Assembly: GCF_001431665.1 (NCBI RefSeq)
Contig: NZ_LLXV01000042.1
Span: 1-56,159 of the forward strand
Source: Stenotrophomonas beteli
Lineage (GTDB): Bacteria > Pseudomonadota > Gammaproteobacteria > Xanthomonadales > Xanthomonadaceae
Length of the DNA stretch: 56,159 bases
Direction: 5' to 3'
Shown: piece by piece, positions 38,254 through 48,228 of the stretch
Layout: each line of letters begins with the position of its first letter
How positions within the stretch are numbered: position 1 is the first letter of the stretch
Translations under genes and position numbers: made by a program
The notes under the pieces: generated by a model
What the model was told of the DNA's origin: nothing
Database searches by the model: none
The model's input: the letters and a program-made list of their open reading frames with translations, nothing else

Positions 38254-38265
38254 GGAGAGATGACG

Positions 38266-38871
38266 ATGGAACTCGTTATCACGGGTAGCAACAACAAGGT
38301 CTCGGTCTCCGAAGCCGTGTTCGGTCGCGATTTCAGCGAAGATCTGGTCCACCAGGTCGTCGTTGCTTACCGCAACGCCGGTCGCGCCGGCACCAAGGCG
38401 CAGAAGACTCGCTCCGAAGTGGCTGGTACCACCAAGAAGTCGAAGAAGCAGAAGGGCGGCGGCGCGCGTCATGGCGCACTGACGGCTCCGATCTTCGTCG
38501 GCGGCGGTGTCACCTTCGCGGCCAAGCCGCGCAGCTTCGAGCAGAAGGTCAATCGTAAGCAGTACCGTGCCGCCATGTGCGCGATCCTGTCCGAGCTGAA
38601 CCGTCAGGGCCGTCTGACCATCGTGGAGGCCTTCGACGTCGAAGCCACCAGCACGAAGGGTCTGATCGCCAAGCTGGCCGGCCTGGAAGTGGGCAAGCGC
38701 CCGCTGATCGTCACCGAAGATGCCTCCGAGCACCTGTACCTGTCCGCCCGCAATCTGCCGTACGTGCAGGTGCGTGACGTCCAGGGCCTGGATCCGGTGT
38801 CGCTGGTCGGTGCCGACACGGTCGTCATCACCGCTGACGCGGTCAAGAAGGTCGAGGAGTGGCTGGCATGA
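38266..38871 (+). CDS. rplD: 50S ribosomal protein L4
   Basis: L4, 201 residues, lines the exit tunnel and in E. coli represses the S10 operon. The long basic loop ([21 protein letters not shown]) and LIVEAFDV-like [17 protein letters not shown] are present. I start at 38266 (MELVITGSN): the Shine-Dalgarno AGGAGA (38254-38259) is correctly spaced for it and too close to the ATG at 38260. The stop overlaps the rplW start. Confidence 0.97.
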   Translation: MELVITGSNNKVSVSEAVFGRDFSEDLVHQVVVAYRNAGRAGTKAQKTRSEVAGTTKKSKKQKGGGARHGALTAPIFVGGGVTFAAKPRSFEQKVNRKQYRAAMCAILSELNRQGRLTIVEAFDVEATSTKGLIAKLAGLEVGKRPLIVTEDASEHLYLSARNLPYVQVRDVQGLDPVSLVGADTVVITADAVKKVEEWLA

Positions 38872-39167
38872 ACAGCAACGAAAAAATCTTCAGCGTGCTG
38901 CGTGCCCCGCGTGTCTCCGAAAAGACCGCGCGCCTGCAGGAACTCTCCAACCAGTATGTCTTCGAAGTTTCGAACGAAGCCACCAAGGCCGATGTAAAGG
39001 CCGCGGTTGAGCAGCTGTTCGACGTCAAGGTCGAAGCCGTCAACGTGGTCAACGTCAAGGGCAAGAACAAGTCCTTCCGTAACCGTGCTGGCCGCCGCGG
39101 CGATTGGCGCAAGGCGTACGTTCGCCTGGCCGACGGCCAGTCGATCGATGTAACGGCCAAGGCCTGA
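38868..39167 (+). CDS. rplW: 50S ribosomal protein L23
   Basis: L23, 99 residues, at the tunnel exit where trigger factor and SRP dock. Seen: [19 protein letters not shown] and the extended loop [18 protein letters not shown]. Start at ATG 38868 overlaps the rplD stop (ATGA) and follows AGGAG inside rplD; an in-frame GTG at 38859 is less likely. Confidence 0.97.
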
Positions 39168-39177
39168 GGTACATCCC

Positions 39178-40005
39178 ATGCCATTGATGAAATTCAAGCC
39201 CACTTCCCCCGGTCGTCGTTCGGCCGTGCGCGTGGTCACGCCCGACCTGCACAAGGGTGCTCCGCACGCCGCACTGGTCGAGTCGCAGAGCCGCTCGGGT
39301 GGTCGTAACCACCACGGCCGCATCACCGTGCGTCACGTCGGTGGTGGTGCCAAGCAGCACTACCGCATCATCGACTTCAAGCGCAACAAGCTGGGCATTC
39401 CGGCGCGCGTGGAACGCATCGAATACGATCCGAACCGCACCGCCCACATCGCCCTGCTGTGCTACGTCGACGGTGAGCGCCGCTACATCATCGCCCCGAA
39501 GGGCCTGAAGGCTGGTGATCAGGTGATCGCTGGTTCGGACGCCCCGATCAAGGCCGGCAACACCCTGCCGCTGCGCAACATCCCGGTCGGTACCACCATC
39601 CACTGCATCGAACTGAAGCCCGGCAAGGGCGCTCAGATCGCCCGTGCCGCAGGTGCGGCCGTGCAGCTGGTGGCCCGTGAAGGCATCTACGCCACCCTGC
39701 GCCTGCGCTCGGGTGAAATGCGTAAGGTTCCGGTCGAGTGCTGCGCCACCATCGGCGAAGTCGGCAACGACGAGCACAGCCTGGAAAAGCTGGGCAAGGC
39801 CGGTGCCAAGCGCTGGCGCGGCGTCCGCCCGACCGTTCGTGGTGCTGCCATGAACCCGGTTGACCACCCGCACGGTGGTGGTGAGGCGAAGGCCGGCCAG
39901 GGTAACCCGCACCCGGTCACCCCGTGGGGTGTCCCGACCAAGGGTTACAAGACGCGCCATAACAAGCGCACTCAGCAGTTCATCGTCCGCGATCGTAGGG
40001 GCTAA
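39178..40005 (+). CDS. rplB: 50S ribosomal protein L2
   Basis: L2, 275 residues, needed for subunit joining and peptidyl transfer. Seen: [33 protein letters not shown], and the conserved C-terminal loop [14 protein letters not shown] with the essential His. Follows rplW by 10 nt. Confidence 0.98.
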
Positions 40006-40011
40006 TCGACC

Positions 40012-40281
40012 ATGGCACGTTCACTCAAGAAGGGCCCGTTCGTCGATCACCACCTCGTCAAGAAGGTGGAGGCCGCTGCGGGCAGCAAGAAGCCGATCAA
40101 GACCTGGTCGCGCCGTTCGATGATCCTGCCTGACATGGTAGGCATCACCATTGCCGTGCATAACGGCAAGAACCACATCCCGGTTCTCGTCAACGAGAAC
40201 ATGGTCGGCCACAAGCTCGGCGAATTTGCCATCACCCGGACCTTCAAGGGTCACGGTGGTGACAAGAAGTCGGGCAAGTAA
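40012..40281 (+). CDS. rpsS: 30S ribosomal protein S19
   Basis: S19, 89 residues, in the 30S head near the A site, forming an inter-subunit bridge. Seen: [38 protein letters not shown] and the C-terminal [16 protein letters not shown]. 6 nt after rplB. Confidence 0.98.
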   Translation: MARSLKKGPFVDHHLVKKVEAAAGSKKPIKTWSRRSMILPDMVGITIAVHNGKNHIPVLVNENMVGHKLGEFAITRTFKGHGGDKKSGK

Positions 40282-40293
40282 GGAGAGATGACA

Positions 40294-40629
40294 ATGGAAG
40301 CGAAAGCCATCCTGCGCACTGCGCGCATCTCCCCGCAGAAGGCTCGTCTGGTCGCTGACCAGGTGCGCGGTCTGCCGGCCGAGCGTGCGGTCAACCTGCT
40401 GAAGTTCTCGGACAAGAAGGCTGCCCACCTGATCAAGAAGGTGGTGGAGTCGGCTATTGCCAACGCCGAGAACAACCAGGGCGCCGACGTCGACGAGCTG
40501 AAGGTTCAGACCATCATGGTTGATGAAGGTCCGACCCTGAAGCGTTTCATGGCGCGGGCGAAAGGCCGCGGTACCCGCATCCTCAAGCGCACCAGCCACA
40601 TCACTGTGGTTGTGGGCGCCGGCAAGTAA
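40294..40629 (+). CDS. rplV: 50S ribosomal protein L22
   Basis: L22, 111 residues, whose long loop lines the exit tunnel near macrolide sites. Seen: [20 protein letters not shown] and the loop [19 protein letters not shown]. The ribosome-binding site AGGAGA (40281-40286) fits ATG 40294 (MEAKAIL), not the in-frame ATG at 40288. The same doublet arrangement occurs at rplD. Confidence 0.97.
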   Translation: MEAKAILRTARISPQKARLVADQVRGLPAERAVNLLKFSDKKAAHLIKKVVESAIANAENNQGADVDELKVQTIMVDEGPTLKRFMARAKGRGTRILKRTSHITVVVGAGK

Positions 40630-40647
40630 GCGGATAAGGAAAAGACC

Positions 40648-41382
40648 ATGGGTCATAAAGTTCATCCGATTGGTATCCGTCTCGGTATTTCCAAGGACTG
40701 GAACTCCAAGTGGTACGCCAACAAGGCCGAGTTCGCTGGTTACCTGGCAGCCGACCTGAAAGTGCGCGAAATGCTGCGCAAGAAGCTGGCTCAGGCCGGC
40801 ATCAGCAAGATCCTGATCGAGCGTCCGGCCAAGACCGCTCGCGTGACGATCCACACCGCCCGCCCGGGCGTGGTGATCGGCAAGCGCGGTGAGGACATCG
40901 AGAAGCTGCGCAAGGAAGTGAGCGAGATGATGGGCGTTCCGGCGCACATCAACGTCACCGAAGTGCGCAAGCCGGAACTGGACGCGCAGCTCGTTGCCGA
41001 GTCGATCGCCCAGCAGCTGGAGCGTCGCATCATGTTCCGCCGCGCCATGAAGCGCTCGGTCGGCAACGCGATGCGCCTGGGTGCCCTGGGCATCAAGGTC
41101 AACGTGGGTGGCCGCCTCAACGGTGCGGAAATCGCCCGTTCGGAGTGGTACCGCGAAGGCCGCGTGCCGCTGCACACCCTGCGTGCCGACATCGACTATG
41201 GCTTCGCTGAAGCCAAGACGACCTACGGCATCATCGGCATCAAGGTCTGGATCTACAAGGGCGAAGTCTTCGATTTCTCCCAGGTTGGCCAGGAAAAGCA
41301 GGACGACACCCCGTCGCGCAACGATCGTCACGATCGCGGCGACCGCGGTGACCGTCAGCGCCCGGCTCGTGAAGCGAGGTAA
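40648..41382 (+). CDS. rpsC: 30S ribosomal protein S3
   Basis: S3, 244 residues, at the mRNA entry of the 30S. The KH domain with [18 protein letters not shown] and the C-terminal [20 protein letters not shown] are clear. The last ~25 residues are an Arg/Asp-rich tail ([16 protein letters not shown]) typical of xanthomonads and absent from E. coli S3. Confidence 0.98.
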   Translation: MGHKVHPIGIRLGISKDWNSKWYANKAEFAGYLAADLKVREMLRKKLAQAGISKILIERPAKTARVTIHTARPGVVIGKRGEDIEKLRKEVSEMMGVPAHINVTEVRKPELDAQLVAESIAQQLERRIMFRRAMKRSVGNAMRLGALGIKVNVGGRLNGAEIARSEWYREGRVPLHTLRADIDYGFAEAKTTYGIIGIKVWIYKGEVFDFSQVGQEKQDDTPSRNDRHDRGDRGDRQRPAREAR

Positions 41383-41387
41383 CGACA

Positions 41388-41801
41388 ATGTTGCAACCCA
41401 AGCGAACCAAGTACCGCAAGGTACACAAGGGCCGTAACGAAGGCCTGAGCTGGAGCGCCAACGCTGTCAGCTTCGGCGAGTACGGCCTGAAGGCAACCGC
41501 ACACGGTCAGCTGACCGCGCGTCAGATCGAAGCGGCCCGCCGCTCGATCAGCCGCTACGTCAAGCGCGGCGGCAAGATGTGGATCCGCGTGTTCCCCGAC
41601 AAGCCCATCACCAAGAAGCCCATCGAAGTTCGAATGGGTTCGGGTAAGGGCAACGTGGAATACTGGGTGGCCCAGATCCAGCCCGGCCGCATGATCTATG
41701 AAATCGAGGGTGTTACCGAAGAAGTGGCACGCGAGGCGTTCCGCCTGGCCGCCGCCAAGCTCTCGGTCACCACCACTTTCGTGACCCGTACGGTGCGCTG
41801 A
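41388..41801 (+). CDS. rplP: 50S ribosomal protein L16
   Basis: L16, 137 residues, late assembly protein near the A-site tRNA. Seen: [19 protein letters not shown], the RxxIxR-like [18 protein letters not shown] and [20 protein letters not shown]. The stop codon overlaps the rpmC start by one base (TGATG), indicating coupled translation. Confidence 0.98.
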   Translation: MLQPKRTKYRKVHKGRNEGLSWSANAVSFGEYGLKATAHGQLTARQIEAARRSISRYVKRGGKMWIRVFPDKPITKKPIEVRMGSGKGNVEYWVAQIQPGRMIYEIEGVTEEVAREAFRLAAAKLSVTTTFVTRTVR

Positions 41802-41986
41802 TGGATATCAAAACTCTCCGTGAAAAGTCGGCTGACGAACTGAAGGCCCACCTGATCGACCTGCGTAAGGAACAGTTCTCTGTCCGTATGCAGCAGGTCA
41901 CCGGCCAGCTGCCGAAGACCCACGACATCCGCCGGGTCCGTCGCGAGATTGCTCGCGTCAAGACCCTGCTCGGCAGCACGAAGTAA
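41801..41986 (+). CDS. rpmC: 50S ribosomal protein L29
   Basis: L29, 61 residues, two-helix protein at the tunnel exit. Seen: [20 protein letters not shown] and the C-terminal [15 protein letters not shown]. Starts at the last base of the rplP stop codon; followed 11 nt later by rpsQ. Confidence 0.97.
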   Translation: MDIKTLREKSADELKAHLIDLRKEQFSVRMQQVTGQLPKTHDIRRVRREIARVKTLLGSTK

Positions 41987-41997
41987 GGATGGCCGCT

Positions 41998-42267
41998 ATG
42001 AGCGACAATACTGAAAACAAGACGCTGCGCACGGTCGAAGGCCGTGTCGTCAGCAACAAGATGGACAAGACGGTTACCGTCCTGGTTGAGCGTCAGGTCA
42101 AGCACGCGCTGTACGGCAAGTACATCAAGCGCTCGACCAAGCTGCACGCCCACGATGCCGACAACGCCTGCAAGGAAGGCGATGTCGTCCGCGTGACCGA
42201 GATTGCTCCGATGTCCAAGACCAAGAACTGGCGCGTGGTGGAAGTCATCACGCGTGCGGCTGAATAA
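41998..42267 (+). CDS. rpsQ: 30S ribosomal protein S17
   Basis: S17, 89 residues, OB-fold 16S rRNA binder. Seen: [20 protein letters not shown] and [17 protein letters not shown] at 41984-41988 fits ATG 41998 (MSDNTENK); the in-frame ATG at 41989 directly abuts that site. Confidence 0.96.
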   Translation: MSDNTENKTLRTVEGRVVSNKMDKTVTVLVERQVKHALYGKYIKRSTKLHAHDADNACKEGDVVRVTEIAPMSKTKNWRVVEVITRAAE

Positions 42268-42279
42268 GGAGTCTGAATC

Positions 42280-42648
42280 ATGATCCAGATGCAGAGCTAC
42301 CTTGACGTCGCGGACAATTCGGGTGCCAAGCAGGTGATGTGCTTCAAGGTGCTGGGTGGTTCCAAGCGCCGTTACGCCGGCATCGGCGACATCATCAAGG
42401 TCACCGTGAAGGATGCGATTCCGCGCGGCAAGGTCAAGAAGGGCGAAGTGTATGACGCCGTCGTGGTGCGTACCCGCAAGGGTGTGCGTCGCGCCGACGG
42501 CTCGCTGATCCGCTTCGACGGCAACGCTGCCGTTCTGCTGAACAACAAGCAGGAGCCGATCGGCACCCGTATCTTCGGGCCGGTGACCCGTGAACTTCGT
42601 TCGGAGAAGTTCATGAAGATCGTCTCGCTCGCTCCCGAAGTGCTGTGA
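42280..42648 (+). CDS. rplN: 50S ribosomal protein L14
   Basis: L14, 122 residues, contacts 16S rRNA in bridge B8. Seen: [37 protein letters not shown] and [11 protein letters not shown]. Ribosome-binding site AAGGAG precedes it. First gene of the spc-type cluster, continuous with the S10 genes. Confidence 0.98.
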   Translation: MIQMQSYLDVADNSGAKQVMCFKVLGGSKRRYAGIGDIIKVTVKDAIPRGKVKKGEVYDAVVVRTRKGVRRADGSLIRFDGNAAVLLNNKQEPIGTRIFGPVTRELRSEKFMKIVSLAPEVL

Positions 42649-42664
42649 GCGACAGGAGATAATC

Positions 42665-42982
42665 ATGGCTAACCGTATCAAGAAGGGCGACCAGGTCGTC
42701 GTCAACACCGGCAAGGACAAGGGCAAGCAGGGCGAAGTCGTCCGCGTCGACGGCGACCGTGTGGTCGTCGCCAACGTGAACATCGTCAAGCGCCACACCA
42801 AGCCGAACCCGCAGGCAGGCGTTGCCGGCGGCGTGGTCGAGCGTGAAGCTTCGATCCATATCTCCAACGTGAATGTGCTGAACCCGGCTTCGGGCAAGGG
42901 CGAACGCGTTGGCTTCAAGGTGCTGGAGGATGGACGCAAACTGCGTGTGTTCCGCTCCAGCGGTGAGGCGCTCGACGCCTGA
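42665..42982 (+). CDS. rplX: 50S ribosomal protein L24
   Basis: L24, 105 residues, KOW-domain initiator of 50S assembly. Seen: [20 protein letters not shown] (KOW) and [18 protein letters not shown]. 16 nt after rplN with GGAG in the gap. Confidence 0.98.
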   Translation: MANRIKKGDQVVVNTGKDKGKQGEVVRVDGDRVVVANVNIVKRHTKPNPQAGVAGGVVEREASIHISNVNVLNPASGKGERVGFKVLEDGRKLRVFRSSGEALDA

Positions 42983-42993
42983 GGAATGTGAAG

Positions 42994-43536
42994 ATGACTT
43001 CCCGTCTCGAAAAGTTCTACAAGGAAGAAGTGGTGCCGGCGCTGATGAAGCAGTTCGGCTACACCAATCCGATGGAAGTGCCGAAGCTCGTCAAGGTCAC
43101 CCTGAACATGGGTGTCGGCGAAGCGGCAACCAACAAGAAGATCCTGGAAAACGCCGTCGGCGACATGACCAAGATTTCCGGCCAGAAGCCGGTTGTCACC
43201 AAGTCGCGTATCTCGGTTGCGTCGTTCAAGATCCGTGATGGCTGGCCGATCGGCTGCAAGACCACGCTGCGTCGCCACAAGATGTACGAGTTCCTGGACC
43301 GCCTGATCAACATCTCGCTGCCGCGCGTGCGCGACTTCCGTGGTGTTTCCGGTCGTTCCTTCGACGGTCGCGGCAACTTCAACATGGGTGTGAAGGAACA
43401 GATCATCTTCCCGGAAATCGACTTCGACGCCGTCGACGCGATCCGCGGTATGGATATCGCCATCACCACCACTGCGAAGACCGACGCGGAAGCGAAGGCG
43501 CTGCTGGCAGCGTTCAAGTTCCCGTTCCGTAACTGA
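42994..43536 (+). CDS. rplE: 50S ribosomal protein L5
   Basis: L5, 180 residues, binds 5S rRNA and P-site tRNA. Seen: [29 protein letters not shown] [17 protein letters not shown] and [26 protein letters not shown] (42981-42986) fits ATG 42994 (MTSRLEKFY); the in-frame GTG at 42988 is too close. Confidence 0.97.
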   Translation: MTSRLEKFYKEEVVPALMKQFGYTNPMEVPKLVKVTLNMGVGEAATNKKILENAVGDMTKISGQKPVVTKSRISVASFKIRDGWPIGCKTTLRRHKMYEFLDRLINISLPRVRDFRGVSGRSFDGRGNFNMGVKEQIIFPEIDFDAVDAIRGMDIAITTTAKTDAEAKALLAAFKFPFRN

Positions 43537-43554
43537 TCTGTCGAGGAAACCGAA

Positions 43555-43860
43555 ATGGCAAAGACCTCCATGGTCAACCGCGACATCAAGCGGGAAAAGC
43601 TGGCCAAGAAGTACGCTGACAAGCGTGCGGCTCTGAAGAAGATCGTGTCCTCGGTGGATGCGACCTACGAAGAGAAGATCGAAGCCGCTACCAAGCTGGC
43701 CAAGCTGCCGCGCGACTCGTCGCCGAGCCGCCAGCGCAACCGCTGCGAGCTGTCCGGCCGTCCGCGTGGCGTTTACAGCAAGTTCGGCCTCGGCCGCAAC
43801 AAGCTGCGTGAAGCTACCATGCGTGGCGACGTCCCGGGCCTGCGCAAGGCCAGCTGGTAA
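43555..43860 (+). CDS. rpsN: 30S ribosomal protein S14 (zinc-free form)
   Basis: S14, 101 residues, the long form without paired CxxC zinc motifs. Seen: [20 protein letters not shown] and the C-terminal [20 protein letters not shown]. It is followed by an unusual 258-nt gap containing a terminator before rpsH. Confidence 0.98.
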   Translation: MAKTSMVNRDIKREKLAKKYADKRAALKKIVSSVDATYEEKIEAATKLAKLPRDSSPSRQRNRCELSGRPRGVYSKFGLGRNKLREATMRGDVPGLRKASW

Positions 43861-43950
43861 TCCCAGCCGGTCCTGCGATCAGGAGCCCCCTCGGGGGTTC
43901 CTGAACCGGGGAGGGGAGGCATTCAGCTTCCCTTCTGCGAAAAAACCCGA

Positions 43951-43977
43951 AGAGCCCGACGCAAGTCGGGCTCTTTT
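43951..43977 (+). terminator. Terminator inside the spc cluster
   Basis: AGAGCCCGAC / GTCGGGCTCT, a perfect 10-bp stem with GCAA tetraloop, the last base running into TTTT (43974-43977). It looks like a full rho-independent terminator. A second, tighter hairpin (GAGCCCCC / GGGGGTTC) lies at 43883-43900. Confidence 0.75.
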
Positions 43978-43981
43978 GGCG

Positions 43982-43987
43982 TATACT
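43982..43987 (+). promoter_or_regulatory. -10 element upstream of rpsH
   Basis: TATACT directly follows the terminator's T-run, about 130 nt before rpsH. No good -35 hexamer lies 17 nt upstream (ACGCAA), so its strength is uncertain. Together with the terminator it suggests separate transcription of rpsH onward. Confidence 0.45.
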
Positions 43988-44118
43988 CCCGCGTCTTGCC
44001 CTGTGCAAACCGGGTTATAGGGCGTGCCGCTGGCCCGCCGCAGGAAGGGACCTGGCCCGTTTCCAGGAGACAACAGATTTTCGCGAAAGCGGATATCGGT
44101 GCACTCAAAGGTACTCAT

Positions 44119-44517
44119 ATGAGCATGACTGATCCCATCGCCGACCTGCTGGTCCGCATCAAGAATGCGGCTGCGGTTGGCAAGCAGACGGTGAAAGCCC
44201 CGTCGTCCAAGATCAAGGTTGCGATCGCCCAGGTCCTGAAGGACGAGGGTTACATCACCGACCTGCGCGTGACCCAGCTGGAAAACAACAAGGCCGAGCT
44301 GGAAATCGTGCTGAAGTATTTCGAAGGCAAGCCGGTCATCGCGACCCTGAAGCGCTTCTCGCGTTCGGGCCTGCGCCAGTACCGCGGCAAGAGCGAGCTG
44401 CCGAAGGTCATGAATGGCCTGGGCATCTCCATCATTTCCACCTCCAAGGGCATCATGACTGATGCGCAGGCGCGCCAGCTGGGCGTCGGCGGCGAAGTCC
44501 TGTGCTTCGTGGCCTAA
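44119..44517 (+). CDS. rpsH: 30S ribosomal protein S8
   Basis: S8, 132 residues, central-domain assembly protein and, in E. coli, repressor of the spc operon. N-terminus [17 protein letters not shown] and C-terminal [28 protein letters not shown] match the family. I start at 44119, after AAAGG; the frame is open further upstream but that part is leader. Confidence 0.97.
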   Translation: MSMTDPIADLLVRIKNAAAVGKQTVKAPSSKIKVAIAQVLKDEGYITDLRVTQLENNKAELEIVLKYFEGKPVIATLKRFSRSGLRQYRGKSELPKVMNGLGISIISTSKGIMTDAQARQLGVGGEVLCFVA

Positions 44518-44535
44518 GGCGAAAGGAGTAGAACT

Positions 44536-45060
44536 ATGTCCCGCGTAGCCAAGAAGCCGATCGACCTGGGTAAGGTTGAACTGAACGTCCAGTCGGACAG
44601 CGTCACCGCCAAGGGCCCGAAGGGCACCCTGTCGCTGGCCAAGCCGGCCGGCATTGCCATCAACGTCGACAACGGCGTTGCCACCCTGAGCACCGAAAAC
44701 GCCGAGCTGGTCGCACTGACCGGTACCGTGCGTGCGATCCTGTCCAACATGGTCAAGGGCGTGTCCGAAGGCTTCGAGCGCAAGCTGGAGCTGGTCGGCG
44801 TGGGTTACCGCGCTGCCATGCAGGGCAAGGACCTGAGCCTGTCGCTGGGCTTCTCGCACCCGGTCGTGTTCGTGGCGCCGGAAGGCATCACCCTGTCGAC
44901 CCCGACCCAGACCGAGATCCTGGTCCAGGGCGCTGACAAGCAGGTCGTCGGTGAAGTCGCCGCCAAGATCCGTGCGTTCCGCAAGCCGGAACCGTACAAG
45001 GGCAAGGGCGTGAAGTACTCCGACGAAGTCATCATCCGTAAGGAAGCCAAGAAGGCGTAA
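44536..45060 (+). CDS. rplF: 50S ribosomal protein L6
   Basis: L6, 174 residues, two similar domains near the factor-binding site. Seen: [37 protein letters not shown] and the C-terminal [26 protein letters not shown] precedes the start, 18 nt after rpsH. Confidence 0.98.
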   Translation: MSRVAKKPIDLGKVELNVQSDSVTAKGPKGTLSLAKPAGIAINVDNGVATLSTENAELVALTGTVRAILSNMVKGVSEGFERKLELVGVGYRAAMQGKDLSLSLGFSHPVVFVAPEGITLSTPTQTEILVQGADKQVVGEVAAKIRAFRKPEPYKGKGVKYSDEVIIRKEAKKA

Positions 45061-45077
45061 GTGCGAGTCCCTCGCAA

Positions 45078-45103
45078 GAGCCCGCAGATCCATGTGCGGG
45101 CTC
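45078..45103 (+). promoter_or_regulatory. Hairpin between rplF and rplR
   Basis: GAGCCCGCA / TGCGGGCTC, 9-bp perfect stem with an 8-nt loop, in the 86-nt rplF-rplR gap. No T-run follows. Confidence 0.5.
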
Positions 45104-45146
45104 CTCAGGGAGAAGCCCATCCTTCAGCTTTCAAGGAACAATCAAA

Positions 45147-45500
45147 ATGAACAAGAACATCGCCCGCCTGCGTCGCGCCAAGTCGACCCGCGCCCACATC
45201 CGTGAGCTCGGCGTTGCCCGCCTGTCGGTGCTGCGCACCGGCCAGCACCTGTACGCCCAGGTCTTCACCGCTGACGGTTCCAAGGTGCTGGCCGCTGCCA
45301 ACACCACCCAGGCCGACGTCAAGGAAGGCCTGAAGAACGGCAAGAACGCCGAGGCCGCTGCCAAGGTCGGCCGCATCGTGGCTGAGCGCGCCAAGGCCGC
45401 CGGCGTCGAGAAGGTGGCCTTCGATCGTTCGGGCTACCGCTACCACGGCCGCATCAAGGCCCTGGCAGAAGCCGCCCGCGAAGCCGGCCTGCAGTTCTAA
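45147..45500 (+). CDS. rplR: 50S ribosomal protein L18
   Basis: L18, 117 residues, binds 5S rRNA with L5 and L25. Seen: [35 protein letters not shown] and [20 protein letters not shown]. It is set off from rplF by 86 nt and from rpsE by 161 nt. Confidence 0.98.
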   Translation: MNKNIARLRRAKSTRAHIRELGVARLSVLRTGQHLYAQVFTADGSKVLAAANTTQADVKEGLKNGKNAEAAAKVGRIVAERAKAAGVEKVAFDRSGYRYHGRIKALAEAAREAGLQF

Positions 45501-45510
45501 GGGATAAGGG

Positions 45511-45531
45511 CAGGGGACTTCGGGTCCCCTG
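45511..45531 (+). promoter_or_regulatory. Hairpin between rplR and rpsE
   Basis: CAGGGGAC / GTCCCCTG with loop TTCGG. Two further stems (CCAGCCT/AGGCTGG and GCCGCT/AGCGGC) follow within the 161-nt gap before rpsE. None has a T-run. Confidence 0.5.
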
Positions 45532-45661
45532 TCCGCCTGCTCGCCAGCCTGAGTGAGGCTGGACGGCGCCGCTCTTCTGCAGCGGCCCACCGGAACGACG
45601 CGTCACTCCACAACCATAAGCGGCCTCGAGCCGTACATACCCAAACTATCAAGGAATCAAC

Positions 45662-46204
45662 ATGGCAGAAGAGCGTCAGCAGCGGGGTCGCGATCGCGAC
45701 CGTAACCGCGAAGAAAAGATCGACGACGGCATGATCGAAAAGCTGGTCGCGGTCAACCGCGTCAGCAAGACCGTCAAGGGTGGCCGCCAGTTCACCTTCA
45801 CCGCCCTAACCGTGGTCGGCGACGGCGAAGGCAAGGTCGGCTTCGGCTATGGCAAGGCCCGCGAAGTGCCGGTCGCCATCCAGAAGTCGATGGAGCAGGC
45901 CCGCAAGAACCTGGTCAGCGTTGACCTGAACAACGGCACCCTGTGGCACACCATCAAGGATGGTCACGGCGCAGCCCGCGTGTTCATGCAGCCGGCTTCG
46001 GAAGGTACCGGCGTGATCGCCGGCGGTGCCATGCGCGCCGTGCTGGAAGCCGTTGGCGTGAAGAACGTGCTGGCCAAGGCCACCGGTTCGCGCAACCCGA
46101 TCAACCTGGTGCGTGCCACCGTGAAGGGCCTGACTGCGGCGCAGTCGCCGGCTCGCATCGCGGCCAAGCGCGGCAAGAAGGTGGAGGAACTCAACCATGG
46201 CTAA
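45662..46204 (+). CDS. rpsE: 30S ribosomal protein S5
   Basis: S5, 180 residues, at the mRNA entry and decoding region. The N-terminus is a charged stretch ([17 protein letters not shown]); the body has [20 protein letters not shown] and [20 protein letters not shown]. In the spectinomycin loop no deletion is visible. It overlaps rpmD by 8 nt. Confidence 0.98.
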
Positions 46205-46388
46205 TGAGTCCAACAAGACTGTGAAGGTGCGCCTGGTGCGCGGCCTGCGTGGTGCTCAGTCGCGTCACCGCCTGTCGGTGCGTGCTCTGGGCCTGAACAA
46301 GCTCAACGATGTGCGTGAACTGAAGGACAGCCCGCAGGTTCGCGGCCTGATCAACACCGTTCACTACCTCGTCAAGGTTGAGGAGTAA
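46197..46388 (+). CDS. rpmD: 50S ribosomal protein L30
   Basis: L30, 63 residues. Seen: [20 protein letters not shown] and [20 protein letters not shown]. Starts within the 3' end of rpsE (8-nt overlap) with GGAGG in rpsE upstream; rplO follows 6 nt after the stop. Confidence 0.97.
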
Positions 46389-46394
46389 TCGATC

Positions 46395-46838
46395 ATGACT
46401 CTGCGTCTCAATGAACTGAGCCCGGCACCGGGCGCCCGCACCGAGCGCACCCGCGTCGGTCGCGGTATCGGCTCGGGCCTGGGCAAGACTGCCGGCCGCG
46501 GCCACAAGGGTTCGTTCGCCCGCAAGGGTGGCGGCAAGATCAAGGCTGGCTTCGAAGGCGGCCAGACCCCCATGCAGCGTCGTCTGCCGAAGATCGGCTT
46601 CCGTTCGCCGATCGCCAAGGACACCGCTGAAGTGCTGCTGTACGCGCTGGACAAGCTGCCGGCCGGTGAGATCGACTTCGCCGCCCTGCGTGCTGCCAAG
46701 CTGGTCCCGAGCACTGCCAAGAAGGCCAAGGTCGTCGTCAAGGGCGAAGTGACCAAGGCGTTCACCCTGAAGGGTATTGCTGCCACGGCTGGTGCCAAGG
46801 CCGCGATCGAAGCTGCCGGCGGCAGCGTAACGGAGTAA
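46395..46838 (+). CDS. rplO: 50S ribosomal protein L15
   Basis: L15, 147 residues, late 50S assembly protein. The Gly/Arg-rich N-terminal half ([20 protein letters not shown]) and the [17 protein letters not shown] segment are clear. secY follows after 7 nt with little ribosome-binding site, so coupling is likely. Confidence 0.98.
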   Translation: MTLRLNELSPAPGARTERTRVGRGIGSGLGKTAGRGHKGSFARKGGGKIKAGFEGGQTPMQRRLPKIGFRSPIAKDTAEVLLYALDKLPAGEIDFAALRAAKLVPSTAKKAKVVVKGEVTKAFTLKGIAATAGAKAAIEAAGGSVTE

Positions 46839-46845
46839 GAAAATC

Positions 46846-48213
46846 ATGGCGCAAGCTGGCATCGGTAACCTCGCGGGCGGAATGGGCAAGTTCACTGAAC
46901 TTCGCCAACGTTTGCTGTTCGTCGTCGGGGCTTTGATCGTCTATCGCATCGGCTGCTACGTGCCGGTGCCGGGCGTCAATCCCGATGCCATGCTTGCCAT
47001 GATGCAACAGCAGGGCGGCGGCATCGTGGACATGTTCAACATGTTCTCGGGCGGCGCCCTGCACCGTTTCAGCATCTTCGCGCTGAACGTGATGCCGTAT
47101 ATCTCGGCATCGATCGTGATGCAGCTGGCCGTTCACATCTTCCCCGCCCTGAAGGCGATGCAGAAGGAAGGTGAGTCCGGCCGCCGCAAGATCACCCAGT
47201 ATTCGCGCATCGGCGCCGTGCTGCTGGCGGTGGTGCAGGGCGGTTCGATCGCGCTGGCCCTGCAGGGCCAGGTCTCGCCGTCGGGCGCTCCGGTCGTGTA
47301 CGCACCGGGCATGGGCTTCGTGCTCACCGCCGTGGTCGCGCTGACCGCAGGCACGATGTTCCTGATGTGGGTCGGCGAGCAGGTCACCGAGCGCGGCATC
47401 GGCAACGGCGTGTCGCTGATCATCTTCGCAGGTATCGTGGCCGGCCTGCCGGGTGCGGTCATCCACACCTTCGACGCCTACCGCGACGGCAACATCCAGT
47501 TCATCCAGCTGCTGCTGATCGCCATCGTCGTGCTCGCCTTCACCTTCTTCGTGGTGTTCGTGGAGCGTGGCCAGCGCCGGATCACGGTCAATTACGCGCG
47601 CCGCCAGGGCGGTCGCAACGCGTACATGAACCAGACCTCGTTCCTGCCGCTGAAGCTCAACATGGCTGGCGTCATCCCGGCGATCTTCGCCTCGAGCCTG
47701 CTGGCCTTCCCGGCCACCCTGGCCATGTGGTCCGGCCAGGCCGCCAACCAGAGCAGCTTCGGCCAGGTCCTGCAGAAGGTCGCCAATGCACTGGGCCCGG
47801 GCGAACCGCTGCACATGATCGTGTTCGCCGCGCTGATCACCGGCTTTGCGTTCTTCTACACCGCGCTGGTGTTCAACTCGCAGGAAACCGCCGACAACCT
47901 GAAGAAGTCCGGTGCGCTGATTCCGGGCATCCGCCCGGGCAAGGCCACCGCCGACTACATCGACGGCGTGCTGACCCGCCTGACCGCAGCCGGTTCGGCC
48001 TACCTGGTGATCGTCTGCCTGCTGCCGGAATTGATGCGCACGCAGTTGAATGCCTCGTTCTACTTCGGCGGTACCTCGCTGCTGATCGTGGTGGTGGTGG
48101 TGATGGACTTCATCGCCCAGGTGCAGGCGCACCTGATGTCGCACCAGTACGAGAGCCTGCTGAAGAAGGCCAACCTGAAGGGTGGCAACCGCGGCGGCTT
48201 TGCCCGCGGCTGA
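46846..48213 (+). CDS. secY: Preprotein translocase subunit SecY
   Basis: SecY, 455 residues, channel of the Sec translocon. Ten membrane segments are expected; the first ([25 protein letters not shown]), the plug region ([32 protein letters not shown]) and the cytosolic loop with YARRQGGR can be seen. It ends the spc cluster. rpmJ, which follows secY in E. coli, is absent; a 347-nt gap follows. Confidence 0.98.
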   Translation: MAQAGIGNLAGGMGKFTELRQRLLFVVGALIVYRIGCYVPVPGVNPDAMLAMMQQQGGGIVDMFNMFSGGALHRFSIFALNVMPYISASIVMQLAVHIFPALKAMQKEGESGRRKITQYSRIGAVLLAVVQGGSIALALQGQVSPSGAPVVYAPGMGFVLTAVVALTAGTMFLMWVGEQVTERGIGNGVSLIIFAGIVAGLPGAVIHTFDAYRDGNIQFIQLLLIAIVVLAFTFFVVFVERGQRRITVNYARRQGGRNAYMNQTSFLPLKLNMAGVIPAIFASSLLAFPATLAMWSGQAANQSSFGQVLQKVANALGPGEPLHMIVFAALITGFAFFYTALVFNSQETADNLKKSGALIPGIRPGKATADYIDGVLTRLTAAGSAYLVIVCLLPELMRTQLNASFYFGGTSLLIVVVVVMDFIAQVQAHLMSHQYESLLKKANLKGGNRGGFARG

Positions 48214-48219
48214 TTGGCC

Positions 48220-48228
48220 TGTTATACT
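48220..48228 (+). promoter_or_regulatory. Extended -10 promoter after secY
   Basis: TGTTATACT combines an extended -10 TG with TATACT, 6 nt beyond the secY stop. A transcript from here would carry a leader of about 325 nt into rpsM. A second extended -10 (TGTTAGTAT, 48467-48475) lies about 85 nt before rpsM. Confidence 0.5.
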
